Shown here one piece after another: positions 46,564-55,011 of a DNA stretch of 64,000 nt. A model generated the notes under the pieces. It was not told where the DNA came from. It was given only the letters and a program-made list of their open reading frames with translations, and ran no database searches. Origin of the DNA: Cyanobium sp. CZS48M (GTDB taxonomy: Bacteria > Cyanobacteriota > Cyanobacteriia > PCC-6307 > Cyanobiaceae); NCBI GenBank assembly GCA_030373145.1, contig JAUCZK010000012.1, forward strand, positions 1 to 64,000, read 5' to 3'. A program made the position numbers and the translations under genes. Positions within the stretch are counted from its first letter, which is position 1. The number at the start of each line of letters is the position of its first letter.

Positions 46564-48243
46564 ATGTCCTCTGGCCTCGCCGCGTCCCCCCGCTTCGATC
46601 CCTCCCTCACCTACGACGCGGTGGTGGTGGGCTCAGGGGCCACGGGCGGGGTGGCGGCGATGGTGCTGGCGGAGGCGGGCCTGCGGGTGCTGGTGCTAGA
46701 GGCGGGTCCTGACCTGAGCCCGGCGCAGGCCTTCGGCCGGGAGCCAGGCAACAGCCTGCGGCGCCTGGCCAACCTCAGCAGTGGTCACCAGAGGCTGCAG
46801 AGCCAGCATCCGGGCTACTGGAAGGCCAACCCCGATCTCTACGTCGATGAGATCGAGAACCCCTACAGCACTCCCCAGCAGCGGCCCTTCCTCTGGAGCC
46901 GCGGCCGCCAGGTGGGTGGCAGGAGCCTCACCTGGGGCGGCATCACCCTTCGCCTCTCCGACTACGAGTTCAAGGCGGCCGAGCGGGATGGCCATGGTCT
47001 GCTCTGGCCGATCGCCGGCGAGGATCTGGCCCCCTACTACGACCGATTGGAGCGGCTGCTGGGGGTGCATGGCCAGCGCGATGGCCTGCCCCAGCTGCCG
47101 GATGGCCAATACCTGCCCCCTCTGCCGTTCACCCCCGCCGAGGAGCACCTGGGCGGCGCGGTCGCCCGGGAGCTGGGGCTGCCCCTGATCCACTCCCGCG
47201 GCTTCCGGCTGCAGCGGCGCACGGCCACCAGCCCCTGGCCCCGCTCCTGCTCCCAGGGCGGTGCCCTCGCCCGCGCCCTGGCCAGCGGCAAGGTCTGCCT
47301 GCGCAGCGATGCGGTGGTCAGCCATGTGGAGACCGGCGCCGGCGGCCTCGCCGAAGCTGTTGTCTTCCTCGATCGCCTCAGCGGCGTGCGCCAGCGCGCC
47401 CGCGCCCGGCTGGTGGTGCTCTGCGCCTCCACGCTGGAGAGCGTGCGCATCCTGCTGCACTCCGGTGAAGCGCATCAGAGCGGGGGCCTGGCCGACGGCT
47501 GCGGCTGCCTGGGGCGCTACCTGATGGATCACATCTCCAGCAGCCGTTTCTTCGCGCTGCCCGATCAGCCGCCGCCGGCTGAGGCGGCGGAGCTCTCCGG
47601 GGCTGGCAGCGCCTTCATTCCCAACACGGTGAACCTGGAGGGCGGCGCTGATCTGCCCTTTCTGCGGGGCTACGGCCTCTGGATGGGGGTGCAGCGCTTT
47701 GACCCACCGGGGCCGCTCAAGCGCCACCCCAGCGAGGCGGTGGGCTTTCTGATCGGCCACGGTGAGGTGCTGCCGCGGGCCGACAACCAGCTCACGCTCA
47801 GCTCCTCGCTCCGAGATGCATGGGGGCTGCCGGCCGCCCACATCGACTGCCACTGGGGGGAGAACGAGCTGCGCATGGTGGCCCACATGCAGGAGCGCAT
47901 GGGGCAGGTGGTGGCCGCCGGCGGCGGCGAGATCCGCCCCCTCCAGGATCTGTTCGTCTTCCCCATGGCTGAACCCCTGATCTGCCGAGGCCTGGCCCTC
48001 GCCCCCACAGCGCCCCCCCCCGGCTACTACATCCACGAGCTGGGTGGTGCGCGCATGGCCTCACGCCCCCAGGACGGCGTGCTCGATCCCTGGAATCGCC
48101 ACTGGCAGGCGCCCAATCTGCTGGTCACCGATGGGTCCTGCTGGCCCAGTGCCGGCTGGCAGAGCCCGACCCTGACCGAAATGGCGATCACCTGGCGGGC
48201 CTGTGAGCGGGCGGCGGCGGATCTGCGCCGCTCGGATGTGTGA
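46564..48243 (+). CDS. GMC-family FAD oxidoreductase
   Basis: 559 residues. YDAVVVGSGATGGVAAMVLAEAGLRVLVLEAG is the FAD dinucleotide motif; RGRQVGGRSLTWGGITLRLSDYEF, SCSQGGALARAL, VLCASTLESVRILLHSG and the C-terminal HELGGARMASRPQDGVLDPWNRHWQAPNLLVTDGSCWPSAGWQSPTLTEMAITWRACE carry the GMC oxidoreductase C-terminal histidine region. Related to choline/glucose dehydrogenase-like flavoenzymes; substrate unknown. No signal peptide. Its own terminator follows. Confidence 0.87.
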   Translation: MSSGLAASPRFDPSLTYDAVVVGSGATGGVAAMVLAEAGLRVLVLEAGPDLSPAQAFGREPGNSLRRLANLSSGHQRLQSQHPGYWKANPDLYVDEIENPYSTPQQRPFLWSRGRQVGGRSLTWGGITLRLSDYEFKAAERDGHGLLWPIAGEDLAPYYDRLERLLGVHGQRDGLPQLPDGQYLPPLPFTPAEEHLGGAVARELGLPLIHSRGFRLQRRTATSPWPRSCSQGGALARALASGKVCLRSDAVVSHVETGAGGLAEAVVFLDRLSGVRQRARARLVVLCASTLESVRILLHSGEAHQSGGLADGCGCLGRYLMDHISSSRFFALPDQPPPAEAAELSGAGSAFIPNTVNLEGGADLPFLRGYGLWMGVQRFDPPGPLKRHPSEAVGFLIGHGEVLPRADNQLTLSSSLRDAWGLPAAHIDCHWGENELRMVAHMQERMGQVVAAGGGEIRPLQDLFVFPMAEPLICRGLALAPTAPPPGYYIHELGGARMASRPQDGVLDPWNRHWQAPNLLVTDGSCWPSAGWQSPTLTEMAITWRACERAAADLRRSDV

Positions 48244-48352
48244 GCGGCTGAACACCAGCGGTGGCAACTGGTGTCGATGACCACAACCCGGCTGGATCCC
48301 AGGCCGCACAATTTGTGGGCGACCTTTCAACGGGTCGGGCAAGGGAGATACG

Positions 48353-48380
48353 GCGGGAGCGGCAGCTTCCGCTTTTTTTT
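48353..48380 (+). terminator. Rho-independent terminator after the GMC oxidoreductase
   Basis: GCGGGAGC, loop GGCA, GCTTCCGC form an 8-pair stem with one G:T pair, followed by eight T. It ends three bases before the DUF2811 stop codon on the opposite strand. Confidence 0.88.
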
Positions 48381-48383
48381 GCC

Positions 48384-48623
48384 CTAGTTGGAGCCGGCCT
48401 TCATGAACAGGCCATCGAGGTAGTGCTGGGTCACGCAGCGGTCGCTGCAGCCGTTCTGGAAGAGGAAGCCGGCCAGGGCGGAGGTGATCAGGCGGTACTG
48501 ATCCCAGTGGGGGTGGCTGCGCATGAACTCGTGCATGCCGTTGAAGAGGTCTTCGGGGATCTCCGCTTCCAGGCTGATGTCAGCGCTGCCCCGGGGTTCT
48601 TGGCCGTCGTGACGCATGGGCAT
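48384..48623 (-). CDS. DUF2811 small protein
   Basis: About 79 residues. ADISLEAEIPEDLFNGMHEFMRSHPHWDQYRLITSALAGFLFQNGCSDRCVTQHYLDGLF has the DUF2811 pattern (SLEAEIP..L...M..FL..HP.WDQ.R....ALA.FL.QNG), a cyanobacterial family of unknown function, all-helical. Start at ATG 48623; the track ORF to 48860 reads through the repeat-rich noncoding stretch upstream. Confidence 0.78.
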   Translation of the reverse strand: MPMRHDGQEPRGSADISLEAEIPEDLFNGMHEFMRSHPHWDQYRLITSALAGFLFQNGCSDRCVTQHYLDGLFMKAGSN

Positions 48624-48933
48624 GGATCCTCTGAATTGACCCCAGGAAGCCACGGCGAGGGGGGTGGCGTCAAAGCGGCCTGGTGGCGGCGAATTCACCT
48701 GGCCCAAGGCTGAGACAGCCAGACCTTGAGCGCCCTGGACCCCCAGGAAGGAGACCTGGGGAGGTGGAGCAAAGGGCTGGCAGCGGACTGTCAAGTTGTG
48801 GGCCTGGGGAAGGGCGGAATCCCCAGGTCCAACGCCGTGGCGGCCCTTTCGAGCCTTCAACCTGTGGAAAAACCCCTCCTGTCCTGGGGAAAACCCCGTT
48901 GATCTGGGGAAATCGTTGATCCATCAGCAGGGC
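48624..48933. repeat. Gene-free stretch with repeated CTGGGGA-type motifs
   Basis: No convincing gene. Six CTGGGG-type elements occur: CTGGGGAGG at 48756, CTGGGGAAG at 48804, an inverted CCCCAG copy near 48820, CTGTGGAAAA at 48862, CTGGGGAAAA at 48884 and CTGGGGAAAT at 48904. The last three are spaced 20-22 bases apart in the same direction. TGTGGAAAA (48863-48871) read on the minus strand is TTTTCCACA, which resembles a DnaA box. The small ORF in this region (48670-48924, minus) looks like chance. Confidence 0.6.
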
Positions 48934-50076
48934 TTATGCCGGCCGTGTCTCCTGCGACTCGGCTGGGATCGAGACAGGTGAGCCAGTCGGGGCGAGGCTG
49001 CGCGGGCCGAGGGGATGGTCCGCCTGGGGGTAGGGCGCATGGGTGTGCGTGTGCTCCCCGGCCTGGCCATGCTCATGGGTGTGGTCGTGGCCATGGCCCA
49101 CGGGGATCGGTACCCCGTCGGGCTGGCAGGCGCCAGTGCACTCCCGCTCGCAGAGGGTGCAGCTTTCCACGAGCCCTTCCACGTGGTGGTGGTGGCTGCG
49201 CTGGGGAGCCCCCACCTCGCTCTCGAAGCCCAGCACCTGATCCCGGTATTTGCACAGGGAGCAGTTCATCTGCGTGTCCCCCCGGATCACCTCCTCCACC
49301 CGCTCGCGGAAGGTGTCAAGCACCAGGGGATGGTCCCCCAGATAGCTGGCCGAGAGGAACTCGATCTCGGGATGGTCGTCGGCCACCCGCTGGCTGTGCT
49401 GCTGGATCCGGCTCACCAGCACCCCTGAGAAGAGGAAGTAGGGGAAGACGACGATGCGGCGGAAGCCCAGCTTGAGGGCGTGGCGCAGGCCCGGCTCCAC
49501 CAGCGGGAAGGTGACCCCTGAATACAGGGTTTCCCCCCAGCCGAAGCCCATGCCTTCCACCAGCATCCGCGTCACCTTGCTGACGTTGGAGTTGGCATCG
49601 GGATCCGAGGAGCCACGGCCCACCACCACCAGCAGCGTGTCGTGCAGGGAAACCGCGTTGCCGGCCTGCTCCAGGCAGGCGCTGATGCGGGCGGCGGCGG
49701 CCTGGATCATCTTGCGATCGATCCCCAGCTCCCGGCCGTAGTCGATGCGCAGGCCGGTTTCGGCCGCGTAGGTGTTGAGCACCGAGGGGATGTCGTTCTT
49801 GGCATGACCGGCGGCAAAGAGCATTCCCGGCACCGCCAGCACGTGCTCCACCCCCTGGGCGCGCAGGTTGTCGAGGCCATCGCGCAGGATCGGGCGGGCG
49901 AATTCCAGGTAGCCGTAGTCGACGGGTACGCCCGGGAGGCGGCTGCGCAGCCCTTCGGCCAGCTGGGCGAACTCGCCCACAGCCAGGCGGTTGCGGCTGC
50001 CGTGGCCGCAGACCATGACGCCGAGTTTGCCGTGGGGGCCAAGGGCCGTGAGCGGTTGCACGAGAGAAGAAACCAT
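48934..50076 (-). CDS. CbiX-type sirohydrochlorin chelatase with cysteine/histidine-rich tail
   Basis: 380 residues. Two CbiX-like halves: LGVMVCGHGSRNRLAVGEFAQLAEGL with VLAVPGMLFAAGHAKNDIPSVL, and LLVVVGRGSSDPDANSNVSKVTRML with IVVFPYFLFSGVLVSRIQQH. Inserts Co or Fe into sirohydrochlorin (cobalamin/sirohaem). The last 100 residues add CSLCKYR, SHHHH, CTLCERECTGAC and GHGHDHTHEHGQAGEHTHTHA, probably an Fe-S or metal-storage region. Cobyrinate synthase cobB is encoded 8 kb away. Read from the minus strand, ends just before the repeat-rich stretch. Confidence 0.85.
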   Translation of the reverse strand: MVSSLVQPLTALGPHGKLGVMVCGHGSRNRLAVGEFAQLAEGLRSRLPGVPVDYGYLEFARPILRDGLDNLRAQGVEHVLAVPGMLFAAGHAKNDIPSVLNTYAAETGLRIDYGRELGIDRKMIQAAAARISACLEQAGNAVSLHDTLLVVVGRGSSDPDANSNVSKVTRMLVEGMGFGWGETLYSGVTFPLVEPGLRHALKLGFRRIVVFPYFLFSGVLVSRIQQHSQRVADDHPEIEFLSASYLGDHPLVLDTFRERVEEVIRGDTQMNCSLCKYRDQVLGFESEVGAPQRSHHHHVEGLVESCTLCERECTGACQPDGVPIPVGHGHDHTHEHGQAGEHTHTHAPYPQADHPLGPRSLAPTGSPVSIPAESQETRPA

Positions 50077-50165
50077 GGGCCATCTTGCCTGGATCGACCC
50101 TATCGCTCTCCCCCGGGGCCCTCAGGTGCCCACAAGGGCAGCGCTAAACAAGCGGAGCCGCCAAG

Positions 50166-50195
50166 TTGTCAGCCTTGCGCAATCTATTGTTACAT
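50166..50195 (+). promoter_or_regulatory. Candidate hli promoter with possible HLR1 element
   Basis: TTGTCA at 50166-50171 and TTACAT at 50190-50195 with an 18-base spacer. The overlapping GTTACATT (50189-50196) matches a half site of the HLR1 box bound by the response regulator RpaB at high-light genes; the second half (TTCAAGTT, 50199-50206) is degenerate. Placed 24 bases upstream of the hli start. Confidence 0.35.
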
Positions 50196-50219
50196 TGCTT
50201 CAAGTTCGCTTCACGAGTC

Positions 50220-50444
50220 ATGACCACCAGCTCCCCCTCCGCCTCCTCCTCCGCCGCCCAGGGCCAGTCCTGGTACGAGAACGCCGCGGCCGCCCAGATC
50301 CACGAGGAGCAGCTGCGCCGCGTTGAGCTCCTCAACGGTCGCGCCGCCATGCTCGGTTTCGTGATCGGCGTGCTCACCGAAGCCCTCACCGGCCAGGGAA
50401 TCCTCCAGCAGATAGGCTTGGGCACCCTCTTTTTCCAGGGCTGA
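50220..50444 (+). CDS. High-light-inducible one-helix protein (Hli/Scp)
   Basis: 74 residues. HEEQLRRVELLNGRAAMLGFVIGVLTEALTGQGILQQIGL contains the E..NGR.AM.GF chlorophyll-binding helix of the LHC superfamily. Such proteins protect photosystem II assembly and free chlorophyll in the thylakoid. ATG at 50220 is preferred over the longer ORF (50166), whose start lies in the putative promoter. The N-terminus is Ser/Ala-rich. Confidence 0.9.
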   Translation: MTTSSPSASSSAAQGQSWYENAAAAQIHEEQLRRVELLNGRAAMLGFVIGVLTEALTGQGILQQIGLGTLFFQG

Positions 50445-50471
50445 ATCCAGTTATGGGCCCCTGGCCCAGCC

Positions 50472-52559
50472 TCAGGCGCTGTAGGCCTTGCGCGCCGGGA
50501 TCGGGTAGGGAATGCGGCGGTGACGCATGCGCCGCCACACCCTGACGAAGGCGCGAATCACCAGCTCCAGCTCGCCGAGGCTGATGCCGCTGTCGCGCAG
50601 CTGGCCGTCGAGGCGCCGGGCATCGATCAGGCGCCGCACCATGGCTGCGGCCTCCTGCTCCGAAGTGCCCGGCGGCAGCGAACGCAGGGCCGCTTCGCAG
50701 CCATCGGCCAGCATCAGGATTGCTGTTTCACGGCTCTGGGGGGTGGGGCCGCGGTAGCGAAAGGCCGACTCCGGGGTGGAGGGGTCGCGCTCACGGGCCT
50801 GGTGGAAGAAATACCCCATCCGCAGAGTGCCCTGGTGCTCGGGAATGAAGTCTTCGAGGGGGCGGGGCAGGCGGTACTTGCGGGCCAGCTTGAGGCCCTC
50901 ATCCACATGGGCCTGCAGAACCCTGGCGCTGCCGAAGGGATCATTGAGCTCGTCGTGAGGATTGGGACCCTCGGACTGGTTCTCGATGAACCACTGGGGC
51001 GCGTGCAGTTTGCCTACATCGTGATAAAGCGAACCTGTCCGGATCAGATCCACGTCGGCGCCGATCGCCCGGGCGCCCTCCTCCGCCAGACCACAGATCA
51101 TCAGCGTGTGTTCGAAGGTGCCCGGTGCTTCGGTGGACAGCCGGCGCAGGAGCGGCAGCTCCAGATCGGCCATCTCCAGCAGACGGGCGCGGGTCAGCAA
51201 CCCGAAGAAGCTCTCCACCAACGGTCCCAGGAGCAGACCTCCCATCAGCAGCCCTCCCATCAGCAGGGCCTCGGCGGCCAGCTCGGTGCCGCTCGGAGGC
51301 ACCCGGGTGCGCCCATGCCAGAGGGCCACGCTCTGCAGCACAAGCCACTGCAGCACCAGGGCGCCGATCGGCAGCACGATCGCCAGCTGCACCAGCTGGG
51401 CCCGGCTGCGCTGGCGTCCAGCCAGCACCGCCGCCGCCGCCGCCACCAGGGCCGCCACCAGCAGCCGCACTTCGCTGAAATCATCCAGCGGCTGGGGCCA
51501 GAGCAGGCTGGCCACCGCCAGCCAGCCCAGGCCCGCAGGCGTTCCCAGGGCCTGGGCCAACAGCAGCGTGGGGGGCACCAGCAACGCCAGCGGGCTGGCG
51601 GCGTTGCCCAGCCAGAGCTTGAGACCCTGCACCACTGCCAGCATCGCCAGCGCCAGCAGACCATGGCGGGGCTCCAGGCTGCAGCGCCAGCGCCGCATGA
51701 TCAGCACCATCACCACGCAGCCCGCCAGGGCTTCGAGGAAATACCCCAGCCAGGCCCAGAGCAGGGGCCGGCGGTTCACCAGTCCGAAATAGTCGAGCAC
51801 GTCGTAGGCCTGGGGGCTGATCGGTTCCCCCTGGCGGGCGATCAGATCCCCCTGCTTGACGACGATGCGGGGAATGCCTTGCTGGTTGAGCAGTTCCTCG
51901 ATCAGCTGCTGGCTCATCAGCGGATCAGTGCGCAGGTTGGTGCGGCCCTGCAGGTTCGTCGCCAGCAGGCGGCCCCCCAGGCCCAGTCCCGGTTCCTCCA
52001 TCGGTGCGAGCTGGAGGCGGGCGGCCTGCTCCAGCTGGCGCTTGGCCAGGTTGCCCACGATCCCCTGGCTGAGCATGCGCTGCTGGGCCTTGCGCAGGGC
52101 CAGCTTCCAGCCGTTGAGGTCTTTGGCGTCACGCCCCACCAGCCAGGCCTGCTCCAGGGGGCTGAGGTTGAGCGGTCCCACCCGGGACTGGTTGCTGCGC
52201 GACACCAGATCCAGCTCCTTGAGCTGACGTTCCAGCCGTTCCTGCAGCATCTGGTTGGCCTCCAGATCCACCACCTGCACATGGGTGCGGGTGCCCAGCT
52301 GGGAGCGTCGCTGCTCCAGTGCCTCCGTGTTGAGCACGGTGGCGTCCGCGGGAGCGCTGACGCTGATTGGGGCGGGGATGCCCGGGCGCAGGCTGGGCTC
52401 CACCAACCAGGGCCAGCTGGAGATGACGGCCACCAGCACGCTGGCCAGCAGAATCACCCCCCAGTCGAGTCGACCCCAGGAGCAGAGGGCCTGGCATGGG
52501 CGTTCCTGCCGCAGCAGCCGCCGCCACATGTTCTTGAGGCGACCTCGTCGCAGCACCAT
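50472..52559 (-). CDS. 7TM-HD phosphohydrolase (PgpH-like, probable c-di-AMP phosphodiesterase)
   Basis: 695 residues. N-terminal membrane helix (VILLASVLVAVISSWPWLV), a periplasmic 7TMR-HDED-type domain (about residues 60-260), seven membrane helices, and a cytoplasmic HD domain: GTFEHTLMICGLAEEGARAIGADVDLIRTGSLYHDVGKLHAPQWFIENQ and IPEHQGTLRMGYFFHQA. This is the architecture of PgpH, which degrades cyclic di-AMP in Listeria; the nucleotide here is inferred. Convergent with hli. Confidence 0.88.
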   Translation of the reverse strand: MVLRRGRLKNMWRRLLRQERPCQALCSWGRLDWGVILLASVLVAVISSWPWLVEPSLRPGIPAPISVSAPADATVLNTEALEQRRSQLGTRTHVQVVDLEANQMLQERLERQLKELDLVSRSNQSRVGPLNLSPLEQAWLVGRDAKDLNGWKLALRKAQQRMLSQGIVGNLAKRQLEQAARLQLAPMEEPGLGLGGRLLATNLQGRTNLRTDPLMSQQLIEELLNQQGIPRIVVKQGDLIARQGEPISPQAYDVLDYFGLVNRRPLLWAWLGYFLEALAGCVVMVLIMRRWRCSLEPRHGLLALAMLAVVQGLKLWLGNAASPLALLVPPTLLLAQALGTPAGLGWLAVASLLWPQPLDDFSEVRLLVAALVAAAAAVLAGRQRSRAQLVQLAIVLPIGALVLQWLVLQSVALWHGRTRVPPSGTELAAEALLMGGLLMGGLLLGPLVESFFGLLTRARLLEMADLELPLLRRLSTEAPGTFEHTLMICGLAEEGARAIGADVDLIRTGSLYHDVGKLHAPQWFIENQSEGPNPHDELNDPFGSARVLQAHVDEGLKLARKYRLPRPLEDFIPEHQGTLRMGYFFHQARERDPSTPESAFRYRGPTPQSRETAILMLADGCEAALRSLPPGTSEQEAAAMVRRLIDARRLDGQLRDSGISLGELELVIRAFVRVWRRMRHRRIPYPIPARKAYSA

Positions 52560-52641
52560 TGTCGTCGCTTGAGACCAAACGCTAGCGAGGGCGCCTGTGC
52601 ACGCTCCCCTGCATGCTGGTGCCGACCGCGAGCATGAACTG

Positions 52642-53544
52642 ATGGCCCTTCGCCTCGACGGCCGCCAACTGGCGGCGGAGCTGGAGAACCGCCTGCGCGC
52701 CGTGATCAGCGAGGGGCTGGGGAAGGCCGGCCGTCCCCCTGGCCTGGCGGTGCTGCGGGTGGGGGACGATCCCGCCAGCGGCGTCTATGTGGCCAACAAG
52801 GCCAAGGCCTGTGCCCGGGTGGGCCTCCACAGCTGCGTGCAGCATCTCCGGGCCGACTCCGCACCGGCGGAGCTGCTGGCCGTGATCACGGCGCTCAACC
52901 GGGATCCAGCGGTGGATGGGATCCTGCTGCAACTGCCCTTGCCCGCCGGGCTGGAGGAGGCTCCCCTGCTGGCGGCGATCGATCCGGCCAAGGACGCCGA
53001 TGGCCTGCACACCCTCAACCTCGGTCGGCTGCTCAAGGGCGAGCCGGGGCCGCGCAGCTGCACGCCGGCCGGGGTGATGGCCCTGCTGGCCCGCCATGGC
53101 ATCGAGGCCGCCGGCCGCCGGGCGGTGGTGGTGGGCCGCAGCATCCTGGTGGGCCAGCCGATGGCCCTGATGCTGCAGGCCGCCGATGCCACGGTGAGCG
53201 TGGCCCATTCCCGCACCCGCGAGCTGGCTGCCCTCACCCGCCAGGCGGAGATCCTGGTGGTGGCGGCCGGCCGGCCCCGCCTGCTGGGGGCCGAGCACGT
53301 GAGCCCTGGAGCGGTGGTGGTGGACGTGGGCATTCACCGCACGTCAGGCGGCCTCTGCGGTGATGTGCGCTTCGAGGAGGTGGAGCCCCTGGCCAGCGCC
53401 ATCACGCCGGTGCCCGGTGGCGTGGGGCCGATGACGGTGACGATGCTGCTGGTGAACACCGTCGTGAGCTGGTGGCAGCGAACCGAGGCCGAGGCTGGAG
53501 GCCAGGGTTCGCTCGATCATCCATTGGCGGATCTGCTGCCCTGA
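52642..53544 (+). CDS. folD: Bifunctional methylene-THF dehydrogenase/cyclohydrolase
   Basis: About 300 residues. [29 protein letters not shown] (catalytic Lys), [58 protein letters not shown] and [16 protein letters not shown] are FolD signatures. One-carbon interconversion in the cytoplasm. ATG 52642 chosen over 52597. Fifty-two bases before crtE. Confidence 0.94.
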   Translation: MALRLDGRQLAAELENRLRAVISEGLGKAGRPPGLAVLRVGDDPASGVYVANKAKACARVGLHSCVQHLRADSAPAELLAVITALNRDPAVDGILLQLPLPAGLEEAPLLAAIDPAKDADGLHTLNLGRLLKGEPGPRSCTPAGVMALLARHGIEAAGRRAVVVGRSILVGQPMALMLQAADATVSVAHSRTRELAALTRQAEILVVAAGRPRLLGAEHVSPGAVVVDVGIHRTSGGLCGDVRFEEVEPLASAITPVPGGVGPMTVTMLLVNTVVSWWQRTEAEAGGQGSLDHPLADLLP

Positions 53545-53596
53545 GCCACCGCCGGACCGATGGCCTGAGAGAATCCCCGCCAGCACGCTGGTTCCC

Positions 53597-54499
53597 ATGG
53601 CCGTGGCGGTGAGCACGGAATTTGATTTCGCCGCCTACCTGGAGTCGGCCCGGGGGCAGGTGGAGCTGGCCCTTGAGGCGTCCCTGGGTCCGGAGCGGCC
53701 CGAGTCGCTGCGCGAGGCGATGCGTTACTCGCTGCTGGCGGGCGGGAAGCGCCTGCGCCCGATCCTCTGCCTGGCGGCCTGTGAGCTGGCCGGCGGCGAG
53801 GTGGCCCTGGCCCTGCCCACGGCGGTGGCGTTGGAGATGATCCACACGATGTCGTTGATCCACGACGATCTCCCCGCCATGGACAACGACGACCTGCGCC
53901 GCGGTCGCCCCACCAACCACAAGGTCTACGGCGATGCCCAGGCGATCCTGGCCGGTGATGCCCTGTTGACCAGGGCCTTCGAGATGGTGGCCCTGCGCAG
54001 CCCCGGCGTGCCGGCGGAGCGCCTGCTGCAGGTGGTGGGTGAACTGTCCCTCGCCGCCGGAGCTCCGGGGCTGGTGGGCGGTCAGGTGGTTGACCTGGAA
54101 TCGGAGGGCAAGGACGTGGATCTCGCCACCCTCGAGTACATCCACCTGCACAAGACCGGAGCCCTGCTGCAGGCCTGCGTGCTCACCGGCGCCATGATCG
54201 CCGGCGCTCCTGAACCCCTGCTGCAGGGCCTGCGCACCTATTCCCGAGGCATCGGCCTGGCCTTTCAGATCATCGACGACATCCTCGATGTGACTGCCAG
54301 CAGCGAAGTGCTGGGCAAGACCGCCGGCAAGGATCTCACCGCCGATAAGACCACCTATCCAAAGCTGCTGGGTCTGGAGGTCTCGAGGCAGCGGGCCGAC
54401 GCCCTGGTGGCGGAGGCCAAGGCCGCCCTCCAGCCCTGGCAGGCCAGCGCCCAGCCCCTGTTGGCCCTGGCCGACTACATCACCAGTCGCGACCGATGA
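53597..54499 (+). CDS. crtE: Geranylgeranyl diphosphate synthase
   Basis: 300 residues. First aspartate motif [39 protein letters not shown], second motif [37 protein letters not shown]. The DDLPAMD insertion is typical for farnesyl/geranylgeranyl synthases; in cyanobacteria CrtE supplies C20 units for carotenoids, phytol and tocopherol. Stop overlaps the next start (ATGA). Confidence 0.9.
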   Translation: MAVAVSTEFDFAAYLESARGQVELALEASLGPERPESLREAMRYSLLAGGKRLRPILCLAACELAGGEVALALPTAVALEMIHTMSLIHDDLPAMDNDDLRRGRPTNHKVYGDAQAILAGDALLTRAFEMVALRSPGVPAERLLQVVGELSLAAGAPGLVGGQVVDLESEGKDVDLATLEYIHLHKTGALLQACVLTGAMIAGAPEPLLQGLRTYSRGIGLAFQIIDDILDVTASSEVLGKTAGKDLTADKTTYPKLLGLEVSRQRADALVAEAKAALQPWQASAQPLLALADYITSRDR

Positions 54500-55011
54500 T
54501 CGGCAGCTCTCTCTCCGATGGCCCCCTGATTCAGTTGCTCGACAACGGTGTGCTGGCCTGGGCTCTGATCGCCTGCGGCCTGGCCCAGCTGGGCAAGCTG
54601 CTAGTGGAGCTGGTGAAGCATGGCCGCTGGCGGCCGGCGGTGCTGTTCGAAACCGGTGGCATGCCCTCCAGCCACTCCGCCCTCGTCACCGGGGCCTGCG
54701 CCGGCATCGGCTGGCAGCTGGGCTTTGGCGATCCCCTCTTCGCCTTCGCCTGCACCATCGCCTTCATCGTGATGTACGACGCCAGCGGAGTACGCCGGGC
54801 GGCGGGCCTGCAGGCCGCTCGCCTCAACGCCCTGCCCGTTTCCCTGTGGACTCCCGAGTCTTCGGATCGCCTCAAAGAAAGCCTCGGCCACACCCGCGCT
54901 GAGGTGCTGGCCGGCAGCCTGCTGGGCCCGGCCATTGCCCTCACAGGGCTGGCGCTGGCTGGCTCACCACTGCAGATCGCCCAGGGGTGGGGTTGGCTGC
55001 CCCTGGCCTGA
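54496..55011 (+). CDS. Divergent PAP2 (DUF212) membrane protein
   Basis: 171 residues with four to five hydrophobic segments. [63 protein letters not shown] is the DUF212 core ([19 protein letters not shown]). Distantly related to PAP2 phosphatases; it follows crtE in many cyanobacteria, so a prenyl-phosphate role is possible. Overlaps the helicase gene by about 25 bases. Confidence 0.9.
   Translation: MIGSSLSDGPLIQLLDNGVLAWALIACGLAQLGKLLVELVKHGRWRPAVLFETGGMPSSHSALVTGACAGIGWQLGFGDPLFAFACTIAFIVMYDASGVRRAAGLQAARLNALPVSLWTPESSDRLKESLGHTRAEVLAGSLLGPAIALTGLALAGSPLQIAQGWGWLPLA

Noticed and set aside
48670-48924. 84-residue minus-strand ORF in the repeat-rich stretch
   Set aside because: Its sequence only translates the CTGGGGA repeats (FPQINGVFPRTGGVFPQ) and has no family match.
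50520-52637. 705-residue plus-strand ORF opposite the 7TM-HD gene
   Set aside because: Shadow ORF rich in Gln, His and Gly; the minus-strand frame has clear HD-domain motifs.
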